Shown here in pieces: positions 23,646 to 34,856 of a DNA stretch of 64,000 bases. The stretch covers positions 80,373,108-80,437,107 of the forward strand of contig OY726571.1 in NCBI GenBank assembly GCA_963383645.1, read 5' to 3'. The position numbers and the translations under genes are program-made. The notes below the pieces were generated by a model. The model searched no databases. It saw only the letters and a list, made by a program, of their open reading frames with translations, and was not told where the DNA came from. The stretch's first letter is position 1, and each line of letters starts with the position of its first letter. This DNA is from Muscardinus avellanarius. Taxonomy: Eukaryota > Chordata > Mammalia > Rodentia > Gliridae.

Positions 23646-24430
23646 TTTTAAATATGTATCTCCTCTGGAATTTTAAAAATAATTTCTAATCCCCAAACTA
23701 CAAAAACACTAGAGCAAAAAATAAATAAATAAAACCCTACTTTTCCATATTCATGAAAAGTTCACTGGGGAGAATATTTAAATGTCTTCAGCAGTGTTTT
23801 TAAAAAGACTCATGAAGCACTCAGAGGAATATCAAAAGAACTCATTTAAATATGCCACCTTCCCCAAAGTTCCTCAAAACTGTGTTTGTTTGCATTATAT
23901 CTTTCTATATTTTAATTTTTCATTCCTAAAGGATAGTAAGATATACGAATGTGCTTCATATTTTACTGGCTTTCCACATAGAAAACACAATTTTCTCAAG
24001 GAAACAAAGATCACCCAAACAGCAACTTCATAGTTGGTTATTATTCAGTAGCACCCAAATCATGGGCGAAATCAAATCTAGACTCCCAGCCAGGTCCCCA
24101 GGGCCCACGGGGCTCTACGCTTGCCTCCCTTCCCAACTTCACATCACTGCCCCCCACTCAACCCCCCCAACTGGCTGTGCAGCACACCAGGAGAGCCCAC
24201 CACACAGTTCCAGCTGCCCATGTCTACAGGGAAAGGTCACCTCAGCCTCAGCTGGAGTCAGCTTCTCTGGGAAGACTTCCTCTGGCCTCGCAGCCACCCG
24301 GCCCAGCAGCCACGCATCTAAGCCAGCATTTGCCATAGGACAGAAGCCACCCCCAACTCCTCAGGGAGGCTGTGGGAGGACCAGGGACATAGGCAGCCTG
24401 TCAGCAAATGAAGACGATGGATGGGTGGGT

Positions 24431-24477
24431 GGATGGATGGATGGATGGATGGATGGATGGATGGATGGATGGATGGA
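24431..24477. repeat. (GGAT)n array
   Basis: About 11 GGAT units. Translating it in several frames gives 'GWMD' repeats, an artefact. Confidence 0.95.
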
Positions 24478-24654
24478 CAAACGGACAAGCAAACCCTGCT
24501 ACAAAGGCACTGGAGGCTTCCAATCAAGACAGTCTGGTGGTCTACCCTCCAAGACATTTCCTCTGTGCAAACTCAGAGGGAAAAGAGAAAAGCTAAGAAG
24601 CCACAGACACATGCAGAAAGGAGCCTGCTCAACTGGGGACAGCCAGATGGCTCA

Positions 24655-24875
24655 CGGTTGGTTTAGGTTCTACCACCTGCTAACATGTGGTTCTGGGTGA
24701 GTGACCATCCCTATCTGTGCCTCAGTTTCCCCATCTATAAGACGAGGCTGGTAAGAGATCACCTCACTTCACGGGGTCATAGAGACTAAATGAGTTAATG
24801 TGTTCACAAGTGCTCAGATTGGCACCTGGCACTTTCCCTGTGTTGGCTATTATTGTCACCACTGTTAAGTTGTAG
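24655..24875 (+). mobile_element. MIR SINE, nearly full length
   Basis: 'GTGACCATCCCTATCTGTGCCTCAGTTTCCCCATCTATAAGACGAGG...TAAATGAGTTAATGTG...GCACCTGGCACTTTCC...GCTATTATTGTCACC' follows MIR end to end. Confidence 0.87.
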
Positions 24876-25075
24876 TGGTGTTATTACTCTTGTTGAAAGG
24901 GTGACAAATGGCCATTTCTATGGAGCTGAAGGGCTACTGTAGGAAAAAGGTCCAGGCACAGCCTGTGGCCACAAACTGAAGACAGATGCCACTGACCACA
25001 TGACTAACTTCCAAGCACTGGAACTCTTAGGGGCAGGCACCAACACTTGCAAGGGAAGTCTGGTGGATGGATGCA

Positions 25076-25144
25076 GGGAGGGAGGGAGGGAGGGAGGGAG
25101 GGAGGGATGGATGGATGGATGGATGGATGGATGGATGGATGGAT
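25076..25144. repeat. (GGGA)n(GGAT)n compound array
   Basis: About 7 GGGA units switch to about 10 GGAT units. Second GGAT array within 650 bp. Confidence 0.95.
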
Positions 25145-26200
25145 ACAGGAACAGGCAAGTGGAGAGAAACAACCACAAAACCACAGGAACAGGGGTGGAA
25201 GAGGGTAGGCAGGGCAGAGAGTTCCAGAGAGATATAGATGAGAGAGAGATGGAAGGCATGAGAGGCTAAAGATAAAACCCAGCACATCCCCACCACCACT
25301 TCCTGGTTTCGATTAATTACTTCCTTCCAATCTCAATGCCTGATCTTCATATCAGAACCTACCACTTTGGTGCCTTTTAATAATCAAAAGTATCACCCAA
25401 AAGAACTCTAAGCAGTCAACCAGTGACTGGGTTCGAAGCAACTCATTACCATACATAGAACTGTTTCACTCTAGAAGATAAACTCCAGAAGACTTCTACA
25501 TGAACAGACCCTGCCATGGCTGACCATTGAAAATCTACTTCTGCTCCTATTATGATGAAACAGAAAATCCAGAAATGGTGGCCTTCTAAGTTTGCTTCTA
25601 ACAGTCCAAATGAAAACAAGAGTAAGTCTAAAGTGATCCGAGACCGAGAAGCCTAATCAAAAGATTTTCCTCTGAAGAAAGCACATGAGATTGGCTTTTA
25701 TTTAAATAAAAATGAAAAAGGCATCAGTGCTGGGGAGAGAAGAACAGAAACCTCATGCACTGTAAAATTACATGAGCTGGGTAGGATTCATCCTGACCTT
25801 TCGACCATGCGGAAAACGCAGAGCTGCCTCTGAGGCCTCAGCCTTGACCTGGCTGGCAAATGTCACTGTGTTCAATCAGAAAAACAGACTGTGTCTAGAG
25901 AAAGAGGGCTGGATCACTGCGAGGCCAGAGTGAGAAGCAGGGTCCCCACCTCCCAGCAGCCCTTTCTATGCCCGCTCTTACTTTGCTCACGCTGCCCTGA
26001 AGAACAACGCCTTCATCCCCTCTTGACAGTGCTCTGTGTCCTACCAACTCCAACAAAGCCCTTCAGTGCAAGTCTTATGTGGGGGAAATTTTAAGTGTTG
26101 GACTGCAGTGACACAGACCTCTCCTCCTACGAGTACTTAGAAACACACGCAGAACTTCACACACACTAACACAGGCTGAACCCCTGTAATCCTCCCTTAA

Positions 26201-26411
26201 CAGCTGGGTGTGGTGGCGCACGCTTTTAATCCCTGCGTTTGGGAGGCTGAGACAGGAGGATCACGCAGGTTCAAAGCCAGCCTCAGCTACTTAGTGAGGC
26301 TCTCAGCAACTTAGTGAGACCCTGTTTCCAAATAAAGTATAAAAATAGGTCTGGAAGTATAGCCCGGAGGTAGAAAGACTCTGGGTTCCACTCCCAGCAC
26401 CACAAAACGAG
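26201..26411 (+). mobile_element. B1-ID SINE, subfamily B
   Basis: Flanked by CCTCCCTTA at 26191-26199 and 26412-26420. ID half 'GGTCTGGAAGTATAGCCCGG'. The host sequence to the right looks like MIR. Confidence 0.9.
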
Positions 26412-26520
26412 CCTCCCTTATCTGTAAAACTGAGATAGCAGCTGCCACATGGCACCGTTATAAAAATTAAATTATTCAGCATGTGTAAAGAATGTAACAC
26501 ACTGCTTGCTGGATGGGAAG
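26412..26520 (+). mobile_element. MIR fragment
   Basis: 'TTATCTGTAAAACTGAGATAGCAGCTGCC...ATTAAATTATTCAGCATGTGTAAAGAATGTAACAC' fits the MIR middle. Its 5' side was interrupted by the SINE. Confidence 0.55.
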
Positions 26521-26524
26521 CCCT

Positions 26525-27300
26525 TAATCATGGGTGGATATTATAATTTTTAGGCACAATTTTCTACAACCAGTTTCACCAGTGTGATTAAGCAAAGGTC
26601 ACTGTATGACCTTTGGAATATGGACACACTAAGCAGCACGTTTTCATTTGTAATTCCCTCCAGGGCGAAAAGGCCTGTTTACCACATGGCAGGTACTCCA
26701 TATGTTACCTGACGACTTACCCACATGAAAAATATGGGCTGACACACCTCATATAAAAGGTGTCACAAATAAAAATGGCCATAAACATTTTAAAATATGA
26801 ACTTCTGCATATGTGTTAAATTAAAATGGGGGCTCAATAGGGAATCGCTAATAAGATGTTTGAAAATATAAAAGCATCTCTCTTCACATTGTGCCAATTA
26901 ACCTAATGCCCTTACCCCTTTAAAACCATAACTACCAATTACAAGGTGCCATCCAGTGAGCAGCTTTTGTTACTTTCCTGCATTTGATCGCTTTCGGTTA
27001 TTTGTTTTAGAAATACAATAGAGAGAAAAATGAGGTGACCGTAATTTCCAAGGTCTCTTCCACTTTGCTGTCTGTTGTTCTGACTCCATACATTTAAACT
27101 CAATTCTACAGTAAGCCATTCATCCTTAAGTGACTCAGTGAATCCAGGGTGACTCCCTAAACAAAGGAATTAGTGGTGAAAGACTGCCTCCCATTTCCAC
27201 CTAAGAGATATTAATGTAAGATGATTGTTTTTCATGTTGTCGTAATTCAAAACAGACTACAATGACAGCTGTGGACCTGGGGTTTCACTGGCTGAACCCC
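26525..27300. promoter_or_regulatory. Putative conserved non-coding block
   Basis: About 775 bp without recognisable repeats. It contains AAAGGTCACTGTATGACCTTTG, an everted nuclear-receptor-like pair of AGGTCA/TGACCT half-sites at about 26595-26616, plus CCAATTAACC, ACCAATTACAAGG and a CATATAAAAGG string. Inference from motifs only. Confidence 0.33.
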
Positions 27301-28218
27301 ATTTAACTAAGTTGCTAAATTTCTATTTGGGGATCCAATGGTTTGATTTCCAGGTAGAAAAACAATTCTCTATTACCTAAGACACTTCTCTCTCAATTCT
27401 ACTGAGAAATTCAAAACAGCTTCTCCTCTGAACTTTTTAAACTGTGAAGCCTCAGCTAAAGGAGTAACTTCAGATATTGCCAGATGAAGCAGGAATGTAT
27501 TTAGCTACAAAGTTCTTGTATTTGAGGTTCCTGGTTCCTTATGCCCATGAGAGTATTTTACCCAAACCTACATACACACACCTTACGATTTAAGATGGGG
27601 AGTGGGGACAGCTGCTCAGCAGTGACTGGCCGTCATTTGGAGAACCACACCCCAGACTGCATTCCTCAGGAATATGGGGGCCAGCTCAGTGCTCAGAGGA
27701 TCTACAGAGACTCGTGGAGCCTGTGATCGGGGCTTCTCCCTCACCACATTTCTCCATCTAATGACTGTGTTTCAGCTACAGCACTCTGGACTGTTAAGGG
27801 TGAAAGCTCTTCTTTGCTGTGGCCTGGTTAATTAGCCACTAAGATGCACTTCAGGCACAACGGTGATTCAGAAGCTTCATTAGTACGCAAACGTCCTGTG
27901 GGGTTTGCCAGGTCTTTCCCCCAGTTCCCAGCAGCCTCCCTCCTCCATCCTCTTGACCTGTCCCATCCTCTCTCACTAGACTAAGTGAGAGGTGGGGTGT
28001 GGGGCAGGGGCCTAGGGGCAAAGGCCTCCCGATGAATTGATGCCAGCAAGCCAGGAGCGTGCCAAAGAGAAAACCTACGAACAAGAGGCCAGCGTCAAGT
28101 CATGGAGTCCAGGTTGCGGGACCAAAGAAGAAGAGAATGGGCCATGGATAAGCAGAAGGTGCCCTGGGCCTGCGGTCTGCCACAGGCTCTTATCTATAAC
28201 AGTAATAAAGGCTGGCTA

Positions 28219-28426
28219 AGCCAGGTGTGGTGGCACACATCTGTAATCCCAAAACTTGGGAAGCTGAAACAGGAAGATCACAGATTCAAGGCCACCCTCA
28301 ACAACTTAGCAAGGCCCTCAGCAACTTAGACCCTGATGTGAAATAAAAAACAAAATAGGGCAGGGGTTATAGCTCTGAGGTAAAATGCCCCTGGGTTCGA
28401 TCCCAGTACCACAAAAACAAAAGCAA
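28219..28426 (+). mobile_element. B1-ID SINE
   Basis: 'AGCCAGGTGTGGTGGCACACATCTGTAATCCC...GGGCAGGGGTTATAGCTCTGAGGTAAAATGCCC...CCCAGTACCAC'. Confidence 0.9.
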
Positions 28427-28899
28427 ATTAGATCTGGCTAAAATATAGCACCAAGGTGGCCCCACTACGCTTAAAGGGAGGACCTGGATAGAGATAACAA
28501 TTTTGCAATCATTATACCGTTCTTCCTCAGGGCAATGAAAAATACATTCTGAACATGCATTTATTGTATGCATTCAATTTCTAAAAGTATATTGTGCCTT
28601 CTAGTGCCATTAAAAATACTAATATACATGATTCAGATACATATATATAAAATATGCAAACAATTCTAAAAGATGGGCTGCTTTAGAAAGATGGAAATGA
28701 TATAAATGATTCTGCAAAATGCCATTTCCCAACTTCTATCCCAATCCTTACACCTATCTTATTAATTCAGGACAAAAAAAAAACACAGAAAATATAAATC
28801 ATACCCCTAAAGCACTACTACACCAGGCACCAAAATTACACAGCATGATGATGCATAATTACAGCACTTTCAAACAGCATTTGAGAGCATGTCACAAGC

Positions 28900-29340
28900 A
28901 ATGAGAAATGTAATTTATTTCTACTGACAGATATTAATTGCTCTGTGTTAGAAAATTTTTGAACCATTACTGATAAGCAAAAATGGTAACATAAATGCCT
29001 AGGAAACAACTGCAGGGAAAGAGGTCTGGTCTAATCATAAAAACTCCCATAGCACAGGGAATGGCGATTTCTCAAAGAGGACATCTATTATTAAAATTTG
29101 TAAATTGTTGCCATGACACAGTAGGAAGAAGCTGGGATGTGAAGTCGCTTCCAGCCGGTCTAAAGTGTTATATTAATCTCTGATAGCACGGGCTAATTGG
29201 AATTTAAAATTCTGTCCTGTTTCCTTAGCAAATCACCTTTGTTGAGGCAGAACTGGCTGGTTGCATGCAGAACCGATTATTATTCCTTCAAAACCGAATC
29301 CTGAGCGGTCACAAATGAATTTTGCTTGTACTTTGGGAGG
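28900..29340. promoter_or_regulatory. Putative conserved non-coding block
   Basis: Repeat-free; GATATTAATTGCT, GGGCTAATTGGAATT, a ACCGATTATTATTCC stretch and isolated CpGs. No coding potential was recognised. Compositional call. Confidence 0.25.
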
Positions 29341-29981
29341 GGATGAGTCCTCCTTTATTACCGTTTGTGTTATAACTGCACATCAACTCTGCTTTGATCT
29401 CCTGGGACTTGGCTATCTTCAGGAAAACTCCAGGTGAGCCCTTTAGCCACCTTCGACATCCTGGGCCCCAACACCAGCACCATTACCCACGAGCTTCTCA
29501 GCCATTTCAGAGCAGACGCTAGACCTCCCTGACACAGCACGGCTCCCCAGCTCTCCGGTCTCGGGTACACGCTGTCAACTCATGTCTAAATTTTACTCAG
29601 CATCTTTATGCCCCCATTTCCATTAATACCTCTGCTGGTCTCTTCAAAACCTGGGCTAGATTTCTTAAGAGTTATAATTGAATCTCTCTTCTCCCTTCTC
29701 CAGAGACTCCTTATAAATTTGTTACCACCTATTTATGCACATTATCATCTCAAATCACATAGTTTTCCCAATGTCTTTCTGGACTCCTTCCAGTTCCATT
29801 CTGTACCCAGGTGTCAGATCATCTGCAGTGTCTTGCCTCTGTGACCACAGGAAAATGTCTAAATGCATTTGCCTGGCACTGATGGCTTGGCTGGACCCAG
29901 CCTACCTGTATGGACCAGGTCACTTGTACTATGGTACGCAGTGTTATCTGCCCCTTTTATAGCTGTCAGTAAAAAAGAATT

Positions 29982-30194
29982 TTTTTTCTTTTTTTTTCTT
30001 TCTTCTTTTTTGCTGAAGAATGAACCCAGAGGTTCTTCTTTTGAGCCCTTTTTATTTTACTTTTTATTTTGAAACAGAGTTTTGCTAAGTTGTTCAGGAT
30101 CTTGCTAAGTTGCTGAGATTGGTCGTGACCTGTGATCCTCCTGTCTCAGCCTCCCAAGGCCTGGGATTACAGGTGTGGGCCACTATACCCAGCC
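29982..30194 (-). mobile_element. Diverged B1-ID SINE, minus strand
   Basis: T/C-rich tail, 'TGAACCCAGAGGTTCTTC', 'TTTTGAAACAGAGTTTTGCTAAG', ends 'GGGATTACAGGTGTGGGCCACTATACCCAGCC'. Confidence 0.85.
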
Positions 30195-30221
30195 AGAAAG
30201 TTTAGCTCTTAAAAGCATTCT

Positions 30222-30418
30222 TAGCCAGGCGTGGTGGCGCACACTTGTAATCCCCGCGCTTGGGAGGCATAGACAGGAGGACCACGCAGGTTCAAAGCCA
30301 GCCGTGCTGGCTTAAGAGACCCTATTTCCAAATAAAAAATATATATAATAGGTCTGGGAGTGTAGCCCAAAGATAGAAGGGTTTCCAGGAACCCCAGTAC
30401 CACCAAAAAAAAAAAAAA
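30222..30418 (+). mobile_element. B1-ID SINE, subfamily C
   Basis: 'CCGTGCTGGCTTAAGAGACCC' and 'GGGTTTCCAGGAACCCCAGTACCACC' mark subfamily C. It faces away from the minus-strand SINE just to the left (inverted pair about 30 bp apart). Confidence 0.93.
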
Positions 30419-30829
30419 GCACGCCTATGTTGGTTGAAGGTGTGTTTGTGTGTGTGACAATGTAGATGGTTGGATGCTTAGATCAAGAAAAGAAATCTCC
30501 AACTAGCTGTGTATCTCTGCTAAATCGGTGTTGAGATAAATAGAGAGCAAGATAGAATCAAAGAGATGGGAGCCAGTGGCCAGAGTCTGTGTGTGAACAG
30601 GGAGGGATTCACTGCAAGGGTGCCCCTCTGACTTGTCTAACATTTTGATTGGGAGGCCACTACTTAAAGTTGTGTCCCATCATTTAATGTGAGAAATTAG
30701 AAATGTATATCATCATCAGTCCAAAGTGGCGTCTAAATCCTCTAATAATGGAAAAGCCGATAGCATGTAGACAGTATTCCACAAAGAATAACTTTACATC
30801 ATAAATTGAGGAAAATTTACCAACTCAGT

Positions 30830-31280
30830 TTGGTTTTAATAGCTTCCACGTTTACTAATATCTTCCTAGGGCCGTTATCTTGGCAGTGCAGTGCACCAAT
30901 TCAGGGGCCATTTAGCCACATTGACTTTTTTATAAAATTATAACAAGATTAATTTTTTTTGGCTTTCCCTACACACAGGGCCGTGTACTGCACCTACGCT
31001 CTCATATTGATTTCTGAGTCAAATCAGCCATCTTTCCACTAACCTATTGCTTTCCCTTGAATTTGAATAAAATGCCTCTACATACACTGATATGGGTCTA
31101 CTTCACCTCAACACTGCAGCAGAGACCCTGTTAATCAGGAAGCTACTGCGAGATGTGTGATGGGGAAGTCTGGTTTAATGGAGCGAGGCTTGACTATGAA
31201 ATATCACCATTAATGGTTGTAATGCCTGACTTCGAATGAAAACACGGCAGTAATTATACAACATCCTGAAAAATAGTCAT
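30830..31280. promoter_or_regulatory. Putative conserved non-coding block
   Basis: Repeat-free, with AAGATTAATTTTTTTTGG, GTTAATCAGG, ATCACCATTAATGG and CAGTAATTATAC. It lies between SINEs at 30.2-30.4 and 31.5 kb. Compositional call. Confidence 0.25.
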
Positions 31281-31527
31281 TCTCTCATTAGACTTTCAGA
31301 GAGCTAACTGGGTGTTAGAAACCAAGGCAAGTGGAGGGTTCACAAAAGTGATTAAGGATCACAAGGAGGAGCCCCAGCTCTGAGAGAGAGAGAGTGCTCT
31401 TGGACCGGTAGAGAAGGATGTGGCAACAGGTAGCGTGATCCTCAGTGAAGTTGAGGTCAAATACTGCCTCAGAGGCAGAGAAGAGGAAATGCTCAACTCA
31501 AAGGGAGTATTTTGAGACAGCTCAAGC

Positions 31528-31745
31528 TACGCAGATGTGTTTGGTGGCACACACCTGGAATCCCAGCAACTCAGAAGGCTGGGGCAGGAGGATCCCAGGA
31601 TTAAGGTCAGCATAGGCAACTTAGGAAGCCCCTGTCTCAAAATAAAATAATAGAAAGTCCTGGAGATGTAGCTCATTGTAGAGCACCCCCGTGTTTGATC
31701 CCTAGAATGGGGTGGAGTGGGGGAAAAAAGAGAGAAAGAGAGAGA
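31528..31745 (+). mobile_element. Older B1-ID SINE
   Basis: 'GTGTTTGGTGGCACACACCTGGAATCCCAGC...CAACTTAGGAAGCCCCTGTCTCAAAATAAAATAA...GTCCTGGAGATGTAGCTCATTGTAGAGC...TTTGATCCCTAG'. More diverged and missing the inner repeat 'AGTGAGGCTCTCAGCAACTT'. Confidence 0.8.
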
Positions 31746-33199
31746 ATCATCAATGGTCTGCAAGAAAATAATGCTCTGGGAACTGGGAGGGTTCCTACAC
31801 ACACTGAAATAGAGCAACTCTAAAACATCTGTATGGTGATCATGCTTGGAGACAGCTGGTGGGACACGACTTGGAAAGAAAGCCCTGAAAGTGGAAAGTC
31901 TGGAGAACAAACCATCAGAAGAGCTTTGGGTCTTCAGAGCATTGTGGTGGCAGAATGAAGAAAGAGGGATAGAAGGAAAATGCTGGGATAAGGAAAGCTA
32001 TAAGTAGTCTTCATGAAGAAGGAGCTTAGGTCAGCCAAGGCCAGAAGGGCCGGGTCCAAGAGAAGGTGAAGTCAACGGTAACCAGCTCTGGCTGGGTGCA
32101 GAGAACGAGGGCAATGGCAAAATGTGGGCTGATCTAACATGAGCAGGACCAGCCTGGTGACGGGGTGACCAGAAGGGGATTAGAAAGGAATGGAGCAGGG
32201 ACTGCTAATCGCAAGATGGAAATGGAACACCTCACCTTTGCACACTCAGATTTATCTTGAATCAGGGTATATGTGAGGAAAACTGAGTAGAAAGGGGGAG
32301 TCCAGGGCTTGGACACCATTGTTTTTAACATACAAATATGGGTTGCATGTGAGAAACCAAAGCAAGAAAAAATGTCTTTAATCTGAGAAAAGGAATGAGC
32401 CTGGAACCAAGTTTCCAAGATCCAAAATGAGGTTGTTGAGAATGTGTCAAGGCCCTTTCAGGGAGGGATAGAGAAGAGTGAGAGAGTGAGAAATACAAGT
32501 GTTTCGGCCATTTCAAGAACTCAACACATTCTGGTTGTTCTTATGAGTAAACAGTGATGTTCACTGGCATTAGTATGATTTTTTTTTTACAAAGAGCACA
32601 CAGTAACTTTTGAGCTAATGTGAGGACGGATGTGAAAATAAAAATATAAAGTTGAACAATTAAAGAGAAAACCCACCACCCTCCCAAAAAGAAAAAAAAT
32701 AGTAGAATTCTAAACAATCCTTCCCCTTTCCATGTTCATTATTAAATTACTACTCTAAATTAGAGGGTTAGTTAACATTTAACTACTCTTAGTTTAAAAT
32801 GCCCTAGAGCTTTGAATGTTTAAATCAGTCCCTGTTTTTTTTTTTTTTCTTAAATCCTATGCCCATAACTTCCTTTCTGGAACAAATATTAATTCCCAAT
32901 TTTAGCAATGAGACGGCTTTCTCCCATGCATTCAAAGCCTTCCATGGACACTTTATTCTGCTACGTGCTATGTCCCACCTAGACTTGGAAGTACTTTTGA
33001 GTCACCAACTCAACTCTGGTTTATGAGAAAAGTGTGAGGGGCTTTCTCCACTGTTATACCTCTCCTCTGAGGAGAGTATTCACCAGGCAGACAGAAAAAC
33101 ACGATGGTGCTCAGGAGTGAGAAGATCAACTAAAACATCTGACACAAGGCACATAAATACAATGGCTGTTTTAAGGTTTTTAAATTTTCAGTAGAACAA

Positions 33200-33401
33200 G
33201 CCGGGCGTGGTGGCGCATGCTTGTAATCCCAGCATTTGGGAGGCTGAGACCGGAGGATCGTGGTTCGCGGCCAGCCTCAGCTACTTGGTGAGGCCCTCTG
33301 CAACTCAGTGAGGCCCGGTTTCAAAAATAAAGAATTAAAAGTAGGGCAGGGGGTGTAGTTCAGAGGTTGAATGCCCCTGGGTTCCATCCCCAAGCCCACA
33401 A

Positions 33402-33438
<37 letters not shown>
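33200..33438 (+). mobile_element. B1-ID SINE, subfamily A, young
   Basis: Perfect 18-bp duplication AAATTTTCAGTAGAACAA (33182-33199, 33439-33456) and an (AATA)n tail. The long clean duplication argues for recent insertion. Confidence 0.95.
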
Positions 33439-33440
<2 letters not shown>

Positions 33441-34559
33441 ATTTTCAGTAGAACAAAAAATGATTCTGTCTGCCCAGCTGAGCTCTCTTTTCTCTCTTTC
33501 CTTCTACTCCTTTCTAATCCTACTGGCCTTCTTCAACTTCATCATTACTTCTTCAGCCTTTGGCTACAGGTTAGCAGGGGGACAACATCTTGAAAGGAAG
33601 CAGGAGAGAAGCTGTAAACGGCAGCCACCTCAAGAAAGAAATTAATAATTAATCATGGGGAGTCGCTGACACTCACCACCAGGATCTCCTGTATCAGGTA
33701 CTACAGTTCCAAGTTTCTGACTTGGAGACTGGTCCACACCAACCCATGTCTTCCTACATAGATGCTGCTTATTCACCAGGCCTCTTTAGGCACTTTCTAC
33801 TTTGCAAAAGTGTTTTCTCATTTATTTTTATTAATGTGCCATTATTCTAAAAATGCTAAGCAACCATTGGTGCTTCTAAATTATAAAACCAGGGTGAACC
33901 TGGGAATAAAGTCTAAAGAGAATTTGATTCTTCTCCCAAGTAAATTTCTAAGAATTAAACAGGCTCTTTGCCTTAGAATTGAACTTCGATCCATCAAAGA
34001 AACTTTCTTCCTGTGTTGTTTCTCTCTGAGGCTTGTTCAGAAAATAAAAATTCCTAAGAGATGAACTCACCCATCTGAAAGTTATAGAGTGTTGTACTAA
34101 GGGGGCCCAGGACTCTGTTTTAGTTAGCAAACCCCACCAGTTGAAAATATAATAAATGTCTAAGCATGCTGGGATGAAACGGGCCACAGAAAACCACGGA
34201 GGACATTTGTCAGTAAGGGTTCCTATTGGTTCCTTTCGAGTTTCTGTCCTGAAAGGCTACCCTTTGTGTCTCCCAGAACAATGACACCATGTACCACTTA
34301 TTCCAAAACTGGACTGAATTGTTGAGAACCCTTGGTACCAATGAAGGGTAAGTGATAGATGCTTTCATAAAAGAAAAATCTCCACCATTCCCTTTTGCTC
34401 TTAATGCAGTCTATATCTCATCTGACCTGAGAACTGTCTATTCTCATAATTGGATCTTTGGGGGAGTGTAACATTTATAGACAGTCATTCATTCTGGTAC
34501 TGCAAAAATTTTACCTCGTACAAAAGGAAAGAACACTTTCTGAATTCTCAGCTGTCCTC

Positions 34560-34856
34560 TTTTCCATGTCCCTCTTTAGCACATTTTAGATCCATTTCCT
34601 TGTTGTTCTTTTGTGTTCAGTGACTCCAGCTGTTGTTGAGGAGAGATGCCAATGCTTCCTGGTCACCACGAGTGAGCGGCTTTGCTCCACCACACACTCC
34701 TGCCATGGTGCTGCCTCACCACAGGCCCAAAAGCAATGGAGCCAGCTGACCACAGAAAGAAACCTTTGAAACCATGAGCCAAAATACACCTTTCTTCCTC
34801 TTATGCTTAGTTTCTCAGGTATTTTGTTACAGTACCAGAAAGCTGACTAACACACC
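34560..34856 (+). mobile_element. MaLR-type LTR (ERVL-MaLR), diverged
   Basis: 'CCATGAGCCAAAATACACCTTTCTTCC...TTTCTCAGGTATTTTGTTACAGTACCAGAAAGCTGACTAACACA' follows the 3' half of rodent MaLR LTRs. No coding body was seen next to it, so it is probably a solo LTR. Its 5' limit is approximate. Confidence 0.65.

Noticed and set aside
23951..24700. Plus-strand open frame of 249 codons
   Set aside because: Runs through unique sequence, a GGAT array and MIR, with no domain, signal or splice support. Chance frame.
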